Shown here: piece by piece, positions 7,825-17,013 of the stretch
Layout: every line of letters begins with the position of its first letter
Numbering within the stretch: the stretch's first letter is position 1
Assembly: GCA_017432005.1 (NCBI GenBank)
Contig: JAFRKA010000013.1
Location: forward strand, 1-64,000
Reading direction: 5' to 3'
DNA length: 64,000 nucleotides
DNA from: Erysipelotrichaceae bacterium
GTDB taxonomy: Bacteria > Bacillota_I > Bacilli_A > Erysipelotrichales > Erysipelotrichaceae
Program-made: the position numbers and the translations under genes
Notes under the pieces: model-generated
Database searches by the model: none
Seen by the model: only the letters and a program-made list of their open reading frames with translations
Told to the model about the DNA's origin: nothing

Positions 7825-8154
7825 TTATATTATAGCCTTTTTGATCGTCATTTCCAAATCATTTTTATTATCGGAAAAAGACCTTTTCAGATAGGGCTTG
7901 CGGACAATGATGATGAAGTCTTTATCGCAGTTTTCAAAGTCCATGATCGCTCTGACCATTTCCCTGACCTGCCTTTTTATCAGGTTGCGTTCGACCGCGT
8001 TGCCCAGTTTCCGGGAAACCGATATGCCGACCCGTGCATTGTCTGCTTTCCGTTTCTCATAGTAGACGACAAAAGCACTGCTCGCTACCGAGTGATGGGC
8101 GGAAATGATGGAAGAGAACTCTTCGTTTTTACGGACCCGGTACAGTTTTTTCAT
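7825..8154 (-). CDS. rnpA: Ribonuclease P protein component
   Basis: RnpA, about 109 residues, is the protein subunit of RNase P that helps remove 5' leaders from pre-tRNAs. The RNR-type signature RNLIKRQVREMVR and the VGISVSRKLGNAVERN segment are clear. The start is uncertain. ATG 8154 gives the usual N terminus (MKKLYRVRKNEEF), but its best ribosome binding site, AGGTGG, is about 14 bases away. An in-frame GTG at 8172 would add six residues and lacks any site. It lies between rpmH and yidC. Confidence 0.94.
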   Translation of the reverse strand: MKKLYRVRKNEEFSSIISAHHSVASSAFVVYYEKRKADNARVGISVSRKLGNAVERNLIKRQVREMVRAIMDFENCDKDFIIIVRKPYLKRSFSDNKNDLEMTIKKAII

Positions 8155-8182
8155 AACTAAATTAAAAGCCACCTAAGTGACT

Positions 8183-8323
8183 TTAATCGGATAATACCTT
8201 TCTACCCTTAGCACGACGTCTGGCTAATACCTTACGTCCGCCGACTGTTTTCATTCTGGCTCTGAAGCCGTGAACATTCTGGCGTTTTCTTTTGCTTGGT
8301 TGATACGTTCTTTTTGCTGCCAT
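8183..8323 (-). CDS. rpmH: 50S ribosomal protein L34
   Basis: A short gene of 46 codons encoding L34, a basic protein of the large ribosomal subunit. The N terminus reads [20 protein letters not shown] and the core [18 protein letters not shown] completes the family pattern. AAGGTGG lies a few bases before ATG 8323. It is the first gene of rpmH-rnpA-yidC-jag and has a near-consensus promoter. Confidence 0.97.
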   Translation of the reverse strand: MAAKRTYQPSKRKRQNVHGFRARMKTVGGRKVLARRRAKGRKVLSD

Positions 8324-8353
8324 AATAAGCCACCTTTCTTCAAATGCTACTAT

Positions 8354-8382
8354 ATTTTATGCCATTAGGCAGATAAAGTCAA
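8354..8382 (-). promoter_or_regulatory. Promoter of rpmH-rnpA-yidC-jag
   Basis: On the minus strand TTGACT (8377-8382), a 17-base spacer and TAAAAT (8354-8359): an almost ideal sigma-A promoter about 30 bases before rpmH. Confidence 0.85.
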
Positions 8383-8398
8383 ACTGAAGGCGGCAGAT

Positions 8399-9925
8399 TT
8401 ACTTTCTAAGAAGCTTATTTATCCTTCTGGAGATCGCACTGCAGGACGTACCGATCTCAAAACTGAGACCTCCTCTGGTCTCATAGACCTTTCTGACTCC
8501 CACTTCCTGGATCTTTTCGATCGAGATCTTCTCCGGATCTTTTATATAAATATTGAGCTTGAACAGTCCTGAACCGGCCATCTCGATATTGCTCAGGCCG
8601 CCGGCTGAAGCGATGATATTGCTGATAAGCTCTCCGCCATCACCGGTCTTCACGAAATCGAAAGCCAGATAGCGGTAATAGAACAGTGTTATGACAAACA
8701 TGCAGACGAAAGCGATCAGACCGACGATCAGGATGATCCTGATCGATGGAAGCAGTGAGGCGTTGCGGACGTTGATGATGAAATCCGCGAAACTGCCCGG
8801 CATGGCAATGACCGTATTGGTGATCTTGCTGGAGAAGCCCAGGAACGCTTCGTAGTTAACCAGTGTTCCGGAGACCAGACCGATCAGAAGCAGATACATC
8901 AGCAGCAGTGCCGGTGATGTAAACAGCATCAGCAGTTCGAGCGGCAGCGGATTGCCGGCGATGATCGACAGCACACTCAGCATGGTCATCTCCACCAGCA
9001 GATAGTGGCGGTCCGTTTTGTCCGTCATCGAAAAGACTGTCCCGTAAAGGAAGCCCGGAATGATAAACATGTTGATGATATAGAACGGTGTTATGAAACG
9101 GCCTGCGCCGATATAGGAAGCATTGGAATCCTTGACATAGGACCAGATGTTGACATCACCGACGATACTCTGACCGGTCAGTGTATTGGAATAGGAACCG
9201 CCGGCTGAAGTATACCAGAACGGATATCTGATGACGTTACCCAGACCGATGATCGAAAGAGCGCGGTCAAGGACGGAATACATGCCGATCCTGAGCGGAT
9301 CGAGCAGATCCTGACCGATAAAGGTGATCGCTCTTTGCAGATATGTGAACATGATCGGATAGACATAAGAGACAGCGAGACCGAGAGCGAAACAGAAAAT
9401 GAAGTTATAGATGATCCCGGCTGATTCTCTGGAAAAGATGTTCGTCAGAGAATAGTTGCCTCTGTGTCTGGAAAAGATGAAAGCCGTCCTGGTCGCATAA
9501 GCCACCAGCAGTGAACCGATCATTCCGGTCTCCAGCGGCAGTCTGGTCCCCGTCCCCATCTTGAAAACGGAGTTGATGCCATAACCTGAAGCATAAGCCT
9601 GGCTCATGAGCGTCTGACTGGAGAACATCATCGTCGTTACGGCAAAAGTGAAATAACCGACCAGCGCCATGACGACCGGTGAAGCATTGTTGGCTTTCTT
9701 GCAGACGATATTCAGCATGAAAATGATCGGCAGGTTCATGATGACATATTCACCGATCTTCAGAAACAGTTCAGCGACAAACAGGATTATATTGGAACGG
9801 AAGGTGTAGAAGACATTGACGCTTTCGTTCTGGATCAAAAAACCGAAAGCGATCAGAATGAAACCGAAAAACGCTACTCTGATCGGTGTCTTACAGCTTT
9901 CGTAAAGACTCATGATTCTTTTCAT
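8399..9925 (-). CDS. PTS EIIC permease fused to a cysteine-less EIIB-like domain
   Basis: 508 residues. Residues 1 to about 420 form a polytopic membrane domain resembling glucose/maltose-type PTS EIIC, including a GTGTRLPLETGM segment and a loop with TSAGGSYSNTL. The last 80 residues fold like EIIB (ELISNIIASAGGLSNIEMAGSG, then KIQEVGVRKVYETRGG). Where active EIIB has the phosphorylated cysteine (DACATRL), this protein has AGSGLFKL, so it should not carry phosphate. It could be a facilitator, a sensor or a permease using another EIIB. Sugar specificity is unknown. No EIIA or HPr gene is nearby. The mRNA is probably leaderless. Confidence 0.75.
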   Translation of the reverse strand: MKRIMSLYESCKTPIRVAFFGFILIAFGFLIQNESVNVFYTFRSNIILFVAELFLKIGEYVIMNLPIIFMLNIVCKKANNASPVVMALVGYFTFAVTTMMFSSQTLMSQAYASGYGINSVFKMGTGTRLPLETGMIGSLLVAYATRTAFIFSRHRGNYSLTNIFSRESAGIIYNFIFCFALGLAVSYVYPIMFTYLQRAITFIGQDLLDPLRIGMYSVLDRALSIIGLGNVIRYPFWYTSAGGSYSNTLTGQSIVGDVNIWSYVKDSNASYIGAGRFITPFYIINMFIIPGFLYGTVFSMTDKTDRHYLLVEMTMLSVLSIIAGNPLPLELLMLFTSPALLLMYLLLIGLVSGTLVNYEAFLGFSSKITNTVIAMPGSFADFIINVRNASLLPSIRIILIVGLIAFVCMFVITLFYYRYLAFDFVKTGDGGELISNIIASAGGLSNIEMAGSGLFKLNIYIKDPEKISIEKIQEVGVRKVYETRGGLSFEIGTSCSAISRRINKLLRK

Positions 9926-9931
9926 ATAATC

Positions 9932-9937
9932 ATTTTA
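9932..9937 (-). promoter_or_regulatory. -10 box (leaderless start of PTS gene)
   Basis: TAAAAT on the minus strand ends 6 bases before ATG 9925; no ribosome binding site is present. Confidence 0.5.
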
Positions 9938-9968
9938 CAATATAATTAATTAAAAAGGAGACCACCTT

Positions 9969-10496
9969 ATGAAAACAATGATAATCGTAAACGACGGTCT
10001 GGAAGAATGTGAAGCCCTGCTCACCTATGATCTGCTTTACAGAGCCGGCATCGAAGTGGAACTGGTCGGCTTTACTGATGAGATCGATTCTTCACATCAG
10101 GTCTGTTTCAAAGCCCACCGGCTGATCGACGAGATCGACCCTGCCGATTATGAATGCCTGATCCTTCCGGGCGGGATGCCTGGCACACTGAATCTGGAGA
10201 ACGATGAAAGAGTTCAGAAGCTGATCGATCTGTTCGTGAAAGAAGGCAAACTGATCGCCGCGATCTGTGCCGCTCCTTCCATCCTCATCCACAAAGGACT
10301 GCTGAAAGACGAAAAGTTCGTCTGCTATCCCGGCTTTGAATCAGGACTCAAACCGGCCGATGCAAAAGCCGTTCAGGACGGACAGTTCATCACCGGAAAA
10401 GGACTGGGAGCTGCTTTTGAATTCGCAAAACTGATCATTGAAAATCTTGTCAGCCCGGAAAAAGCTGAAGAAGTTCTGGATAAGGTCCAGTACTGA
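9969..10496 (+). CDS. DJ-1/PfpI-family protein
   Basis: 175 residues of the DJ-1/ThiJ/PfpI superfamily, close to the YajL/DJ-1 branch, tied to oxidative or carbonyl-stress defence (glyoxalase or deglycase activity is debated). The nucleophilic-elbow cysteine is C100 in AAICAAPSIL; an acidic residue in the LEECE stretch (11-15) is placed to tune it. AAGGAG 9 bases before ATG 9969 sets the start, with TATAAT at 9941-9946 as a likely -10. The MalY-like gene follows closely, suggesting co-transcription. Confidence 0.88.
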   Translation: MKTMIIVNDGLEECEALLTYDLLYRAGIEVELVGFTDEIDSSHQVCFKAHRLIDEIDPADYECLILPGGMPGTLNLENDERVQKLIDLFVKEGKLIAAICAAPSILIHKGLLKDEKFVCYPGFESGLKPADAKAVQDGQFITGKGLGAAFEFAKLIIENLVSPEKAEEVLDKVQY

Positions 10497-10513
10497 TATA
10501 AACGAAAGTGAAC

Positions 10514-11680
10514 ATGATGAATAATAAGACATTTACAGAAAAATACTATATCGATCGCAGCAAGGGCAATTCGACCAAATGGCAGCGCGGAGCCAAGCTG
10601 AACTGCCTGCCGATGTGGGTAGCTGACATGGATTTCCGTCCTGCTGAAAAAGTGAGCGATGAATTAAACAGATTCATAAACAAAGGCGATTTCGGTTACA
10701 CCAATCTGCCGCAGGATTACTACAAAGTCTTTATCGACTGGCATCGGAAAAGAAACAATGTCGAATACAGACAGGAGTGGATCAGATTCTCACAGGGTGC
10801 CGTCGATGCCCTGTATCAGGTCATCCTCTCCCTGACTGAAGAAGGCGATTCCATCCTGATCAATACCCCGCTCTATCCGCCGTTCAAAACCTCGATCCTG
10901 AAGTGCAAGCGCAGACCTGTTGAAGTAAAGATGATCGAAAACGACGGATACTTCACACTGAACTATAAACAGATCGAAAAGAAGTTTAAGACCGGAAAGA
11001 TAAAGATGCTGATGATGTGCTCTCCGCACAACCCGGTCGGACGTGTCTTCAAGAAAGGCGAACTGGAAGAACTCTTCGAACTCTGCCATCGCTATCATGT
11101 GCTGATCTGTTCCGATGAAGTCCACGGCGACATCATCATGCCCGATCAGCAGTTCATTCCTGCTCTGGCATTAAAGAAATACCGTAATGATGTGATCACA
11201 ATAACAGCAGCCTCCAAGACCTTCTCGCTGGCTGTGTTCTCTCACTGCCACATCATCATTGCCGATCAGAGACTGCGTAAAAAGCTCATCGCTTACCAGC
11301 AGCTGAATCATAAGGCATCCGTGAATGCCTTCAATGCCCTGCCGACCTATTACAGCTACATGTATGGTGAAGAATGGCTGGATGCACTGGACAATGTCGT
11401 CTTTGAAAATTACAACTACATCCGTAAAAAACTCAGTACGTATTTTGAAATGACGGTTCTGGAAGGATCGTATCTGCTGTTTTTGAAGATCGGCAGATAT
11501 TCAACTGATTATTCTGCTGCAAAGTGCCTGATCGAAAAATGTCATATCCTGGCCAATCCGGGTGAGGATTTCGCCAAAGAATACAATGGCTGGGTCAGAC
11601 TGAATCTGGCCACCTCCATGAACAATATAAAAAAGGCTGTAAAAGCCTTGATGAAACTTGTCGAAGACAGTGATCGCTGA
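10514..11680 (+). CDS. MalY/PatB-family PLP aminotransferase / C-S lyase
   Basis: 388 residues of fold-type I PLP enzyme in the MalY/PatB branch, typically cystathionine beta-lyases releasing thiols from cysteine conjugates, or aminotransferases. Landmarks are WVADMDF near the N terminus, SPHNPVGRVF, CSDEVHGDI, and the Schiff-base lysine K235 in AASKTFSLA. The start is uncertain (GTG 10508, ATG 10514 or ATG 10517) because only a weak GAAAG motif precedes it. It lies 17 bases after the DJ-1 gene and ends in a bidirectional terminator. Methionine/cysteine metabolism is plausible but not shown. Confidence 0.87.
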   Translation: MMNNKTFTEKYYIDRSKGNSTKWQRGAKLNCLPMWVADMDFRPAEKVSDELNRFINKGDFGYTNLPQDYYKVFIDWHRKRNNVEYRQEWIRFSQGAVDALYQVILSLTEEGDSILINTPLYPPFKTSILKCKRRPVEVKMIENDGYFTLNYKQIEKKFKTGKIKMLMMCSPHNPVGRVFKKGELEELFELCHRYHVLICSDEVHGDIIMPDQQFIPALALKKYRNDVITITAASKTFSLAVFSHCHIIIADQRLRKKLIAYQQLNHKASVNAFNALPTYYSYMYGEEWLDALDNVVFENYNYIRKKLSTYFEMTVLEGSYLLFLKIGRYSTDYSAAKCLIEKCHILANPGEDFAKEYNGWVRLNLATSMNNIKKAVKALMKLVEDSDR

Positions 11681-11692
11681 TCACTGTTTTTT
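11667..11692. terminator. Bidirectional terminator
   Basis: ACAGTGATC, GCT, GATCACTGT followed by six T; it overlaps both convergent stop codons. Confidence 0.9.
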
Positions 11693-12445
11693 CTTTCTGA
11701 GCAGCGGCAGGAAACAGAGTGTTACCAGAACGATCACCAGAAGTGAGATGATGATCAGATAAAGATGCCACTGCCAGAGTTCTGTCAGTTTGATATTCAG
11801 CGGGTTGTTGTAGGTAAAGAAGAAATTCGGCCAGAAATCGACATGCTGAAGCTTGCCGTTGAGATAAGACGGTGAAGCAAAGATCGAGTTGACATACAGC
11901 GAAATGAAACCAAAGGCAAAAATGGTCTTCAACGTTGAGAAGATATGTTTCTTCTCCCACTGTATCTCTCCTGACATCGCGATATAAAGTCCCAGTACCA
12001 CCAGCATGCTGTGGTAAACGAAGAACTGGTAAGCCATCGGATGTGTGAAGGCCTGATCGACAGTGATACTGGTCGTAAAGATCGAAGGCATGGCCAGAGC
12101 GGCGATCGCTCCCAGCAGGCATGAAGGATACATGAAGGAGAGGATCTTCTCTCTCATCTCTTTATTCTTGGTCGCACGGACATAGAAGATCAGCAGGATC
12201 TGGATCGAACACAGATGCAGCGGCAGATGATTCATCGGGATATACGGGAAGATGATGCTTCCGTCTTCTGACGCCACCATCTCCATGACACTGAACACTT
12301 TGGTGCCCTCTGAAAGGATGCAGATAACGGCTGCATAATCCAGAAGTCTGCTCAAAGAAGTCTTGTTCTTCTTGAGACAGACAAGTGAAGCAGTGATACC
12401 GGCTATACAGATGGCCAGCCAGAGAAAGTGTTGCCAGGAAAACAT
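11681..12445 (-). CDS. YwaF/TIGR02206-family integral membrane protein
   Basis: 254 residues with about six or seven membrane segments. The PMNHLPLHLCSIQI and HSMLVVLGLY stretches and the closing WQWHLYLII resemble the YwaF/TIGR02206 family of uncharacterised membrane proteins. ATG 12445 has GAGGACA 6-12 bases upstream; the frame extends to 12508 without support. It is a single gene between convergent and divergent neighbours. No function is known. Confidence 0.75.
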   Translation of the reverse strand: MFSWQHFLWLAICIAGITASLVCLKKNKTSLSRLLDYAAVICILSEGTKVFSVMEMVASEDGSIIFPYIPMNHLPLHLCSIQILLIFYVRATKNKEMREKILSFMYPSCLLGAIAALAMPSIFTTSITVDQAFTHPMAYQFFVYHSMLVVLGLYIAMSGEIQWEKKHIFSTLKTIFAFGFISLYVNSIFASPSYLNGKLQHVDFWPNFFFTYNNPLNIKLTELWQWHLYLIIISLLVIVLVTLCFLPLLRKKKQ

Positions 12446-12527
12446 TATTTTGTCCTCATTTCTTTTATCTGATTTTATTTTACACAAAAAACCGCTGAAC
12501 TGTATCAACCTTCGGAAATAACATCGA

Positions 12528-12556
12528 TTGTCATATAGCTCTCTTCAGCATATAAT
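12528..12556 (+). promoter_or_regulatory. Promoter of HAD gene, leaderless
   Basis: TTGTCA (12528-12533), a 17-base spacer and TATAAT (12551-12556), with ATG only 6 bases later. This is the best complete sigma-A promoter of the leaderless group. Confidence 0.8.
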
Positions 12557-12562
12557 GCACTT

Positions 12563-13228
12563 ATGACAAAGATCCGTTTATGTGTCTTCGATATGGACGG
12601 CCTGCTGATCGATTCGGAATCAGTCTGGTTGAACAACGCTCTTGAATGTAACCGCAAATACGGATACGGGATCCCTGAAGAGCTGGTCCTCAAGACCATG
12701 GGCAACAACAACGAAGAGACCAGAAGGAGATTCCTTGAGACCATGGGAGCATCTTTCCCCTATGATGAGTTCATCCGTCAGGTCGTGATCGAGCGGAGAG
12801 AATATCTCAAGATTCATCCGTTAGAGAAAAAGAAAGGTCTTGACGAACTCTTTGACTGGCTGGAAGACAACGATATCCGCAAAGCTCTGGCTACTTCGAC
12901 AGGAAGAGTCCATGCGATAGATAGTCTCGAGTCAGTGAATATCGCGGATCGTTTCGATCACATCGTCTTCGGTGATGATCTAAAAGAATCAAAACCGCGT
13001 CCTGAGATCTATCTGAAAGCCATCAGTCCTTTCCCTTATGAAAAGGATGAGATCCTGGCCTTCGAAGATTCGGGCAACGGTATCCTCTCGGCCTGTGGCG
13101 CCGGACTCAGAGTCGTCTATATCCCCGATCTGGCCTATGTAAGTGAACAGACCAAAGAAAAAAGCTTTACCACTCTGAATGATCTTTCGGAAGCGATAAA
13201 GCTTATTGAAAAACTGAATGATGATTAA
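12563..13228 (+). CDS. HAD-IA phosphatase / beta-phosphoglucomutase-like
   Basis: A 221-residue HAD subfamily IA protein. Motif I is VFDMDGLLIDSE at residues 7-18 (two aspartates), motif II includes LATSTGR, motif III is the lysine in KESKPRPEIYLKA, and motif IV is FEDSGNGI. The helical cap lies between motifs I and II. The set fits a phosphatase or beta-phosphoglucomutase; no maltose phosphorylase gene is near to favour the mutase. It begins directly at its promoter and has no ribosome binding site. Confidence 0.88.
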   Translation: MTKIRLCVFDMDGLLIDSESVWLNNALECNRKYGYGIPEELVLKTMGNNNEETRRRFLETMGASFPYDEFIRQVVIERREYLKIHPLEKKKGLDELFDWLEDNDIRKALATSTGRVHAIDSLESVNIADRFDHIVFGDDLKESKPRPEIYLKAISPFPYEKDEILAFEDSGNGILSACGAGLRVVYIPDLAYVSEQTKEKSFTTLNDLSEAIKLIEKLNDD

Positions 13229-14337
13229 GATCCGGCTGATTTCTTCTTCCGGGTCTTTTTTTTCGGTTCCGGTTCCGGTTCTTTCTCCGGTACAGTATTT
13301 TTCTTCTTATCGCGCAACAGCAGGAAAGATAACGTCAGCGGCAGTGCAAACATGCCAAAGAGTCCGAACAGCTTCAAGCCGATGATCATGGCGATCAGGG
13401 TCGCCAGCGGATGCAGGCCCAGATTGGTACCGACCAGACGCGGTTCGATGATGTTTCTGACCACCGTGATGATCAGATAGAGAGCGAAGATCTCCGCACC
13501 CAGCAGATAATCACCGATGATCATGCAGCTGATCGCCCACGGATTGAGAGCCGTACCGACACCCAGGATCGGCAGGATATCCAGGAAGCAGATGAACAGT
13601 GCCCACATCCCGGCGTTATTGATGCCGATGATACTGAAACCGAGGAACAGTTCCGCAAATGTCACGGCCATGATCAGGATATAGGAACCGATGATCTTGA
13701 ACAGTGTATTCTCACAGAAGTCCTTGATATCATAGAACACCGACAGGACCTTTTCCGGCATCGAGGTCGTGAACCAGCGGGAGATGCCCTCGTAATCTGA
13801 AACGACGTAGAAGGAAGTCACGATCGTGACGATGATCGAGATCAGAGCTTCCGGAGCGAACTTGATGAAGGAAGTAGTGAGGTTGACCAGCCCGCTGGTG
13901 AGCGAAGCGATCAGCGACTTGGCTTCTTCAAAGACGCCGTCTGCGATCGTAGACAGGAAATTGGAAAGATTGGCCGGCAGCGATGCGCTGAATCCGATGA
14001 TCGAACTCTCCATGGAGTTGATATACGGATCGAGCGTATTGTTATAGAAATTCGGCAAGGTCTTGATGAAATCGCCGATCTTGTTGATGCCCAGGATTAT
14101 CAGCAAGATGATAAGCAAAGTGACGACTATATAGATGGCAGTCAGCGTCAGAAGACGGCTGGCCTTTTTATCTTCATTATAGAAACGGTGGCTGATCCTG
14201 ATCGCCAGATACGCAAAAAGAAAGCCCAGGATAAAGGGCAGCAGGATGCCTAAAAGATAGTTGATACCTATATAGACCAGAGCACAGATGACAGCAATAT
14301 AGGTGGCATTGATGATAAACTCTTTGCGTTTTTCCAT
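13225..14337 (-). CDS. AI-2E family transporter (putative permease)
   Basis: 370 residues of the AI-2E/PerM transporter family, with roughly eight membrane segments and the long periplasm-type loop after the third. Members export autoinducer-2, ions or other solutes, so the substrate is open. The conserved region NIIEPRLVGTNLGLHPL near residue 285 is clear. The cytosolic C terminus is basic with a Pro-Glu-Pro run then KKKTRKKK. It is a single gene with a leaderless-type start. Confidence 0.87.
   Translation of the reverse strand: MEKRKEFIINATYIAVICALVYIGINYLLGILLPFILGFLFAYLAIRISHRFYNEDKKASRLLTLTAIYIVVTLLIILLIILGINKIGDFIKTLPNFYNNTLDPYINSMESSIIGFSASLPANLSNFLSTIADGVFEEAKSLIASLTSGLVNLTTSFIKFAPEALISIIVTIVTSFYVVSDYEGISRWFTTSMPEKVLSVFYDIKDFCENTLFKIIGSYILIMAVTFAELFLGFSIIGINNAGMWALFICFLDILPILGVGTALNPWAISCMIIGDYLLGAEIFALYLIITVVRNIIEPRLVGTNLGLHPLATLIAMIIGLKLFGLFGMFALPLTLSFLLLRDKKKNTVPEKEPEPEPKKKTRKKKSAGS
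13227..13263. terminator. Terminator between HAD and AI-2E-family genes
   Basis: AGATCCGG and CCGGGTCT pair around a 14-base loop, followed by eight T on the plus strand; the stem overlaps the end of the convergent gene. Confidence 0.65.
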
Positions 14338-14343
14338 ACTTAT

Positions 14344-14349
14344 ATTTTA
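14344..14349 (-). promoter_or_regulatory. -10 box (leaderless start of AI-2E-family gene)
   Basis: TAAAAT on the minus strand ends 6 bases before ATG 14337. There is no ribosome binding site or clear -35. Confidence 0.5.
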
Positions 14350-14382
14350 AATCAATTCACAGTATTAAAAAAGCAGCTTTCG

Positions 14383-14769
14383 CTACTCTGTTTCGCTCCA
14401 CGCAGGAATGACCTTCCCTCTTCTGAGCAGAACGGATTTCTGATAATCCGTACAGTTGAGGAAATGCAGGACATCTTCATATTCCTCCTCATCGAGACCG
14501 ACGAGAGCCTTGACTTCGAAACGTTTGTTTATGATATCAGCACACAAAGCGATTGCATCGACCGTGTTGCCGCCTTTGGATCTGAAAACTTCCATCGGCG
14601 TATCCGATTCATCAGCCAGTGTTTCCACATAGCCGTAATCACACGGATAAGTGAGCGACGGATAATTCTTGTGTGAACTGCCTTTTTTATTCAGTAGTCT
14701 GAAATCCCCTGAGGAATACAGGGTATCGACCTTCTGCCAGAAATAGGCACTGTTTTCAAATTCTTTCAT
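14383..14769 (-). CDS. Short inorganic-pyrophosphatase-like protein
   Basis: 128 residues resembling a short soluble-pyrophosphatase-like family seen in Firmicutes. The core HKNYPSLTYPCDYGYVETL matches the pyrophosphatase YP.NYGYIPGT strand region, followed by VDAIALCADI and EVKALVGLDEEE. The aspartates of the classical metal site (DGDPLDV) are not preserved here; the segment reads DESDTPMEVF. Activity on pyrophosphate is therefore doubtful. It has a normal leader: GAGGTG 8 bases before ATG, and a full promoter. Confidence 0.6.
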   Translation of the reverse strand: MKEFENSAYFWQKVDTLYSSGDFRLLNKKGSSHKNYPSLTYPCDYGYVETLADESDTPMEVFRSKGGNTVDAIALCADIINKRFEVKALVGLDEEEYEDVLHFLNCTDYQKSVLLRRGKVIPAWSETE

Positions 14770-14797
14770 ATTTAAAACACCTCAAATAAACAAGACC

Positions 14798-14826
14798 ATT
14801 ATAAAACATTTCCAAAAAGTTGTAAA
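14798..14826 (-). promoter_or_regulatory. Promoter of pyrophosphatase-like gene
   Basis: TTTACA (14821-14826), a 17-base spacer and TATAAT (14798-14803) on the minus strand, leaving a leader of about 22 bases with a ribosome binding site. Confidence 0.75.
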
Positions 14827-14850
14827 TATTTTCTATTTTATTGAAAACTT

Positions 14851-15405
14851 TTACAAATTTTGTTTCATATACATGCCACTGCGTTCAAGAAAGTCTTCAA
14901 CTTCGTAGGCATCATATGCTTCCATGGCCTTGAGCAGGATCAAAAGACAGGCGTAGGCATCTGACTTGGCGTTGTGATGAGAAAGACTGATACCCAGATA
15001 ATCGCTGACAGTATTCAGCCGGTGATTATAAAGCTCCGGGTAGACCCGGCGGGAGATGGTGACCGTATCGAGGAAACAGTTGCGGAAGTGATCGAGACCA
15101 TAAAGATCGCAGACCGCATTGAGGACACCGATATCGAACATGGCGTTATGAGCTACGATGATCGCATCTTTGAGGATCTCCTCAAGTTTTTCATAATAAA
15201 AAATGAACTCCTGTTCATCCTGCACATCTTCTTTGCAGATACCGTGGATATGCGTATTGGTGAAGTAATTGTAACGGTGATGCGGACGGAAATACCATTC
15301 AAAATTATCGAGGATCTCCCCTTCTTCACAGATAGCGATCCCCAGTGAACAGGCCGAAGCAATGGAAGCATTCGCCGTTTCAAAATCGAGCGCAACGATC
15401 CTCAT
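14851..15405 (-). CDS. DEDDh-type 3'-5' exonuclease (DNA polymerase III epsilon-like)
   Basis: A 184-residue stand-alone exonuclease domain of the DnaQ superfamily. The DEDDh residues are visible: D7 and E9 in VALDFETA, the HNAMFD motif near residue 94, and HHNAKSDA with the catalytic histidine and last aspartate near residue 143-149. It would remove 3' nucleotides from DNA or RNA using two metal ions. It overlaps the membrane-protein gene before it by one base (TGATG). Partner and exact role are unknown. Confidence 0.88.
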   Translation of the reverse strand: MRIVALDFETANASIASACSLGIAICEEGEILDNFEWYFRPHHRYNYFTNTHIHGICKEDVQDEQEFIFYYEKLEEILKDAIIVAHNAMFDIGVLNAVCDLYGLDHFRNCFLDTVTISRRVYPELYNHRLNTVSDYLGISLSHHNAKSDAYACLLILLKAMEAYDAYEVEDFLERSGMYMKQNL

Positions 15406-15842
15406 CAGTTGTTCTTCCGACGTTTGTCCTTGACGAAACGGTTCATGTTGCTTTCAAAAAGCGTTTTGGAGAAAGCCTCGATCCGCTCTTCGTTCCCGTT
15501 GACGAGTTCGATACACAGATAATCGCGGTTGGCACCCCAACTGTAATACCAGGAAGTGATCTCGTCATAATAGATCAGGACACAGTTGTCCTTGTCGGCC
15601 TTGTTGTACATGATCAGATATTCGTTATAGAACTCCATCAGCACGACTCTGGGCATATAAATCAGAGCGATCAGAGAAAAAGTCAGCGTTATGACACCGT
15701 AGATGTTGGGGATATCGACCACAAAAGAAGCCAGAGCCAGGCAGATCAGGATCACAAAAAGAAAGTTCGGCTTGGCGTCGATCTGAGCGATCAGAGGATT
15801 ATCCACGGGCAGATTATAAGTTTTCAGTTCCTTGGACTTCAT
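15405..15842 (-). CDS. Small membrane protein with PH-like cytosolic domain, unknown
   Basis: 145 residues that I do not recognise as a named family. Two adjacent membrane segments lie at about 27-44 and 47-66, followed by a soluble part (about 70-145) with alternating strands (EYLIMYNK, NCVLIYYDEITSWYY, DYLCIELVNGN) and a C-terminal helix. The layout is like bacterial PH-domain membrane proteins. It heads a two-gene unit with the exonuclease and has a leaderless-type start. Confidence 0.65.
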   Translation of the reverse strand: MKSKELKTYNLPVDNPLIAQIDAKPNFLFVILICLALASFVVDIPNIYGVITLTFSLIALIYMPRVVLMEFYNEYLIMYNKADKDNCVLIYYDEITSWYYSWGANRDYLCIELVNGNEERIEAFSKTLFESNMNRFVKDKRRKNN

Positions 15843-15848
15843 GATTTC

Positions 15849-15854
15849 AGTATA
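15849..15854 (-). promoter_or_regulatory. Extended -10 box (leaderless start of 15842 gene)
   Basis: TGC then TATACT on the minus strand, ending 6 bases before ATG 15842. Confidence 0.55.
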
Positions 15855-15855
15855 G

Positions 15856-17012
<1,157 letters not shown>

Positions 17013-17013
<1 letters not shown>

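Noticed and set aside
8155..8172. GTG start for rnpA six codons upstream
   Set aside because: No ribosome binding site precedes it; the ATG at 8154 gives the usual N terminus.
11595..12122. A 175-codon open frame on the minus strand
   Set aside because: It is a different frame of the YwaF-like gene and the end of the aminotransferase gene; no family resemblance.
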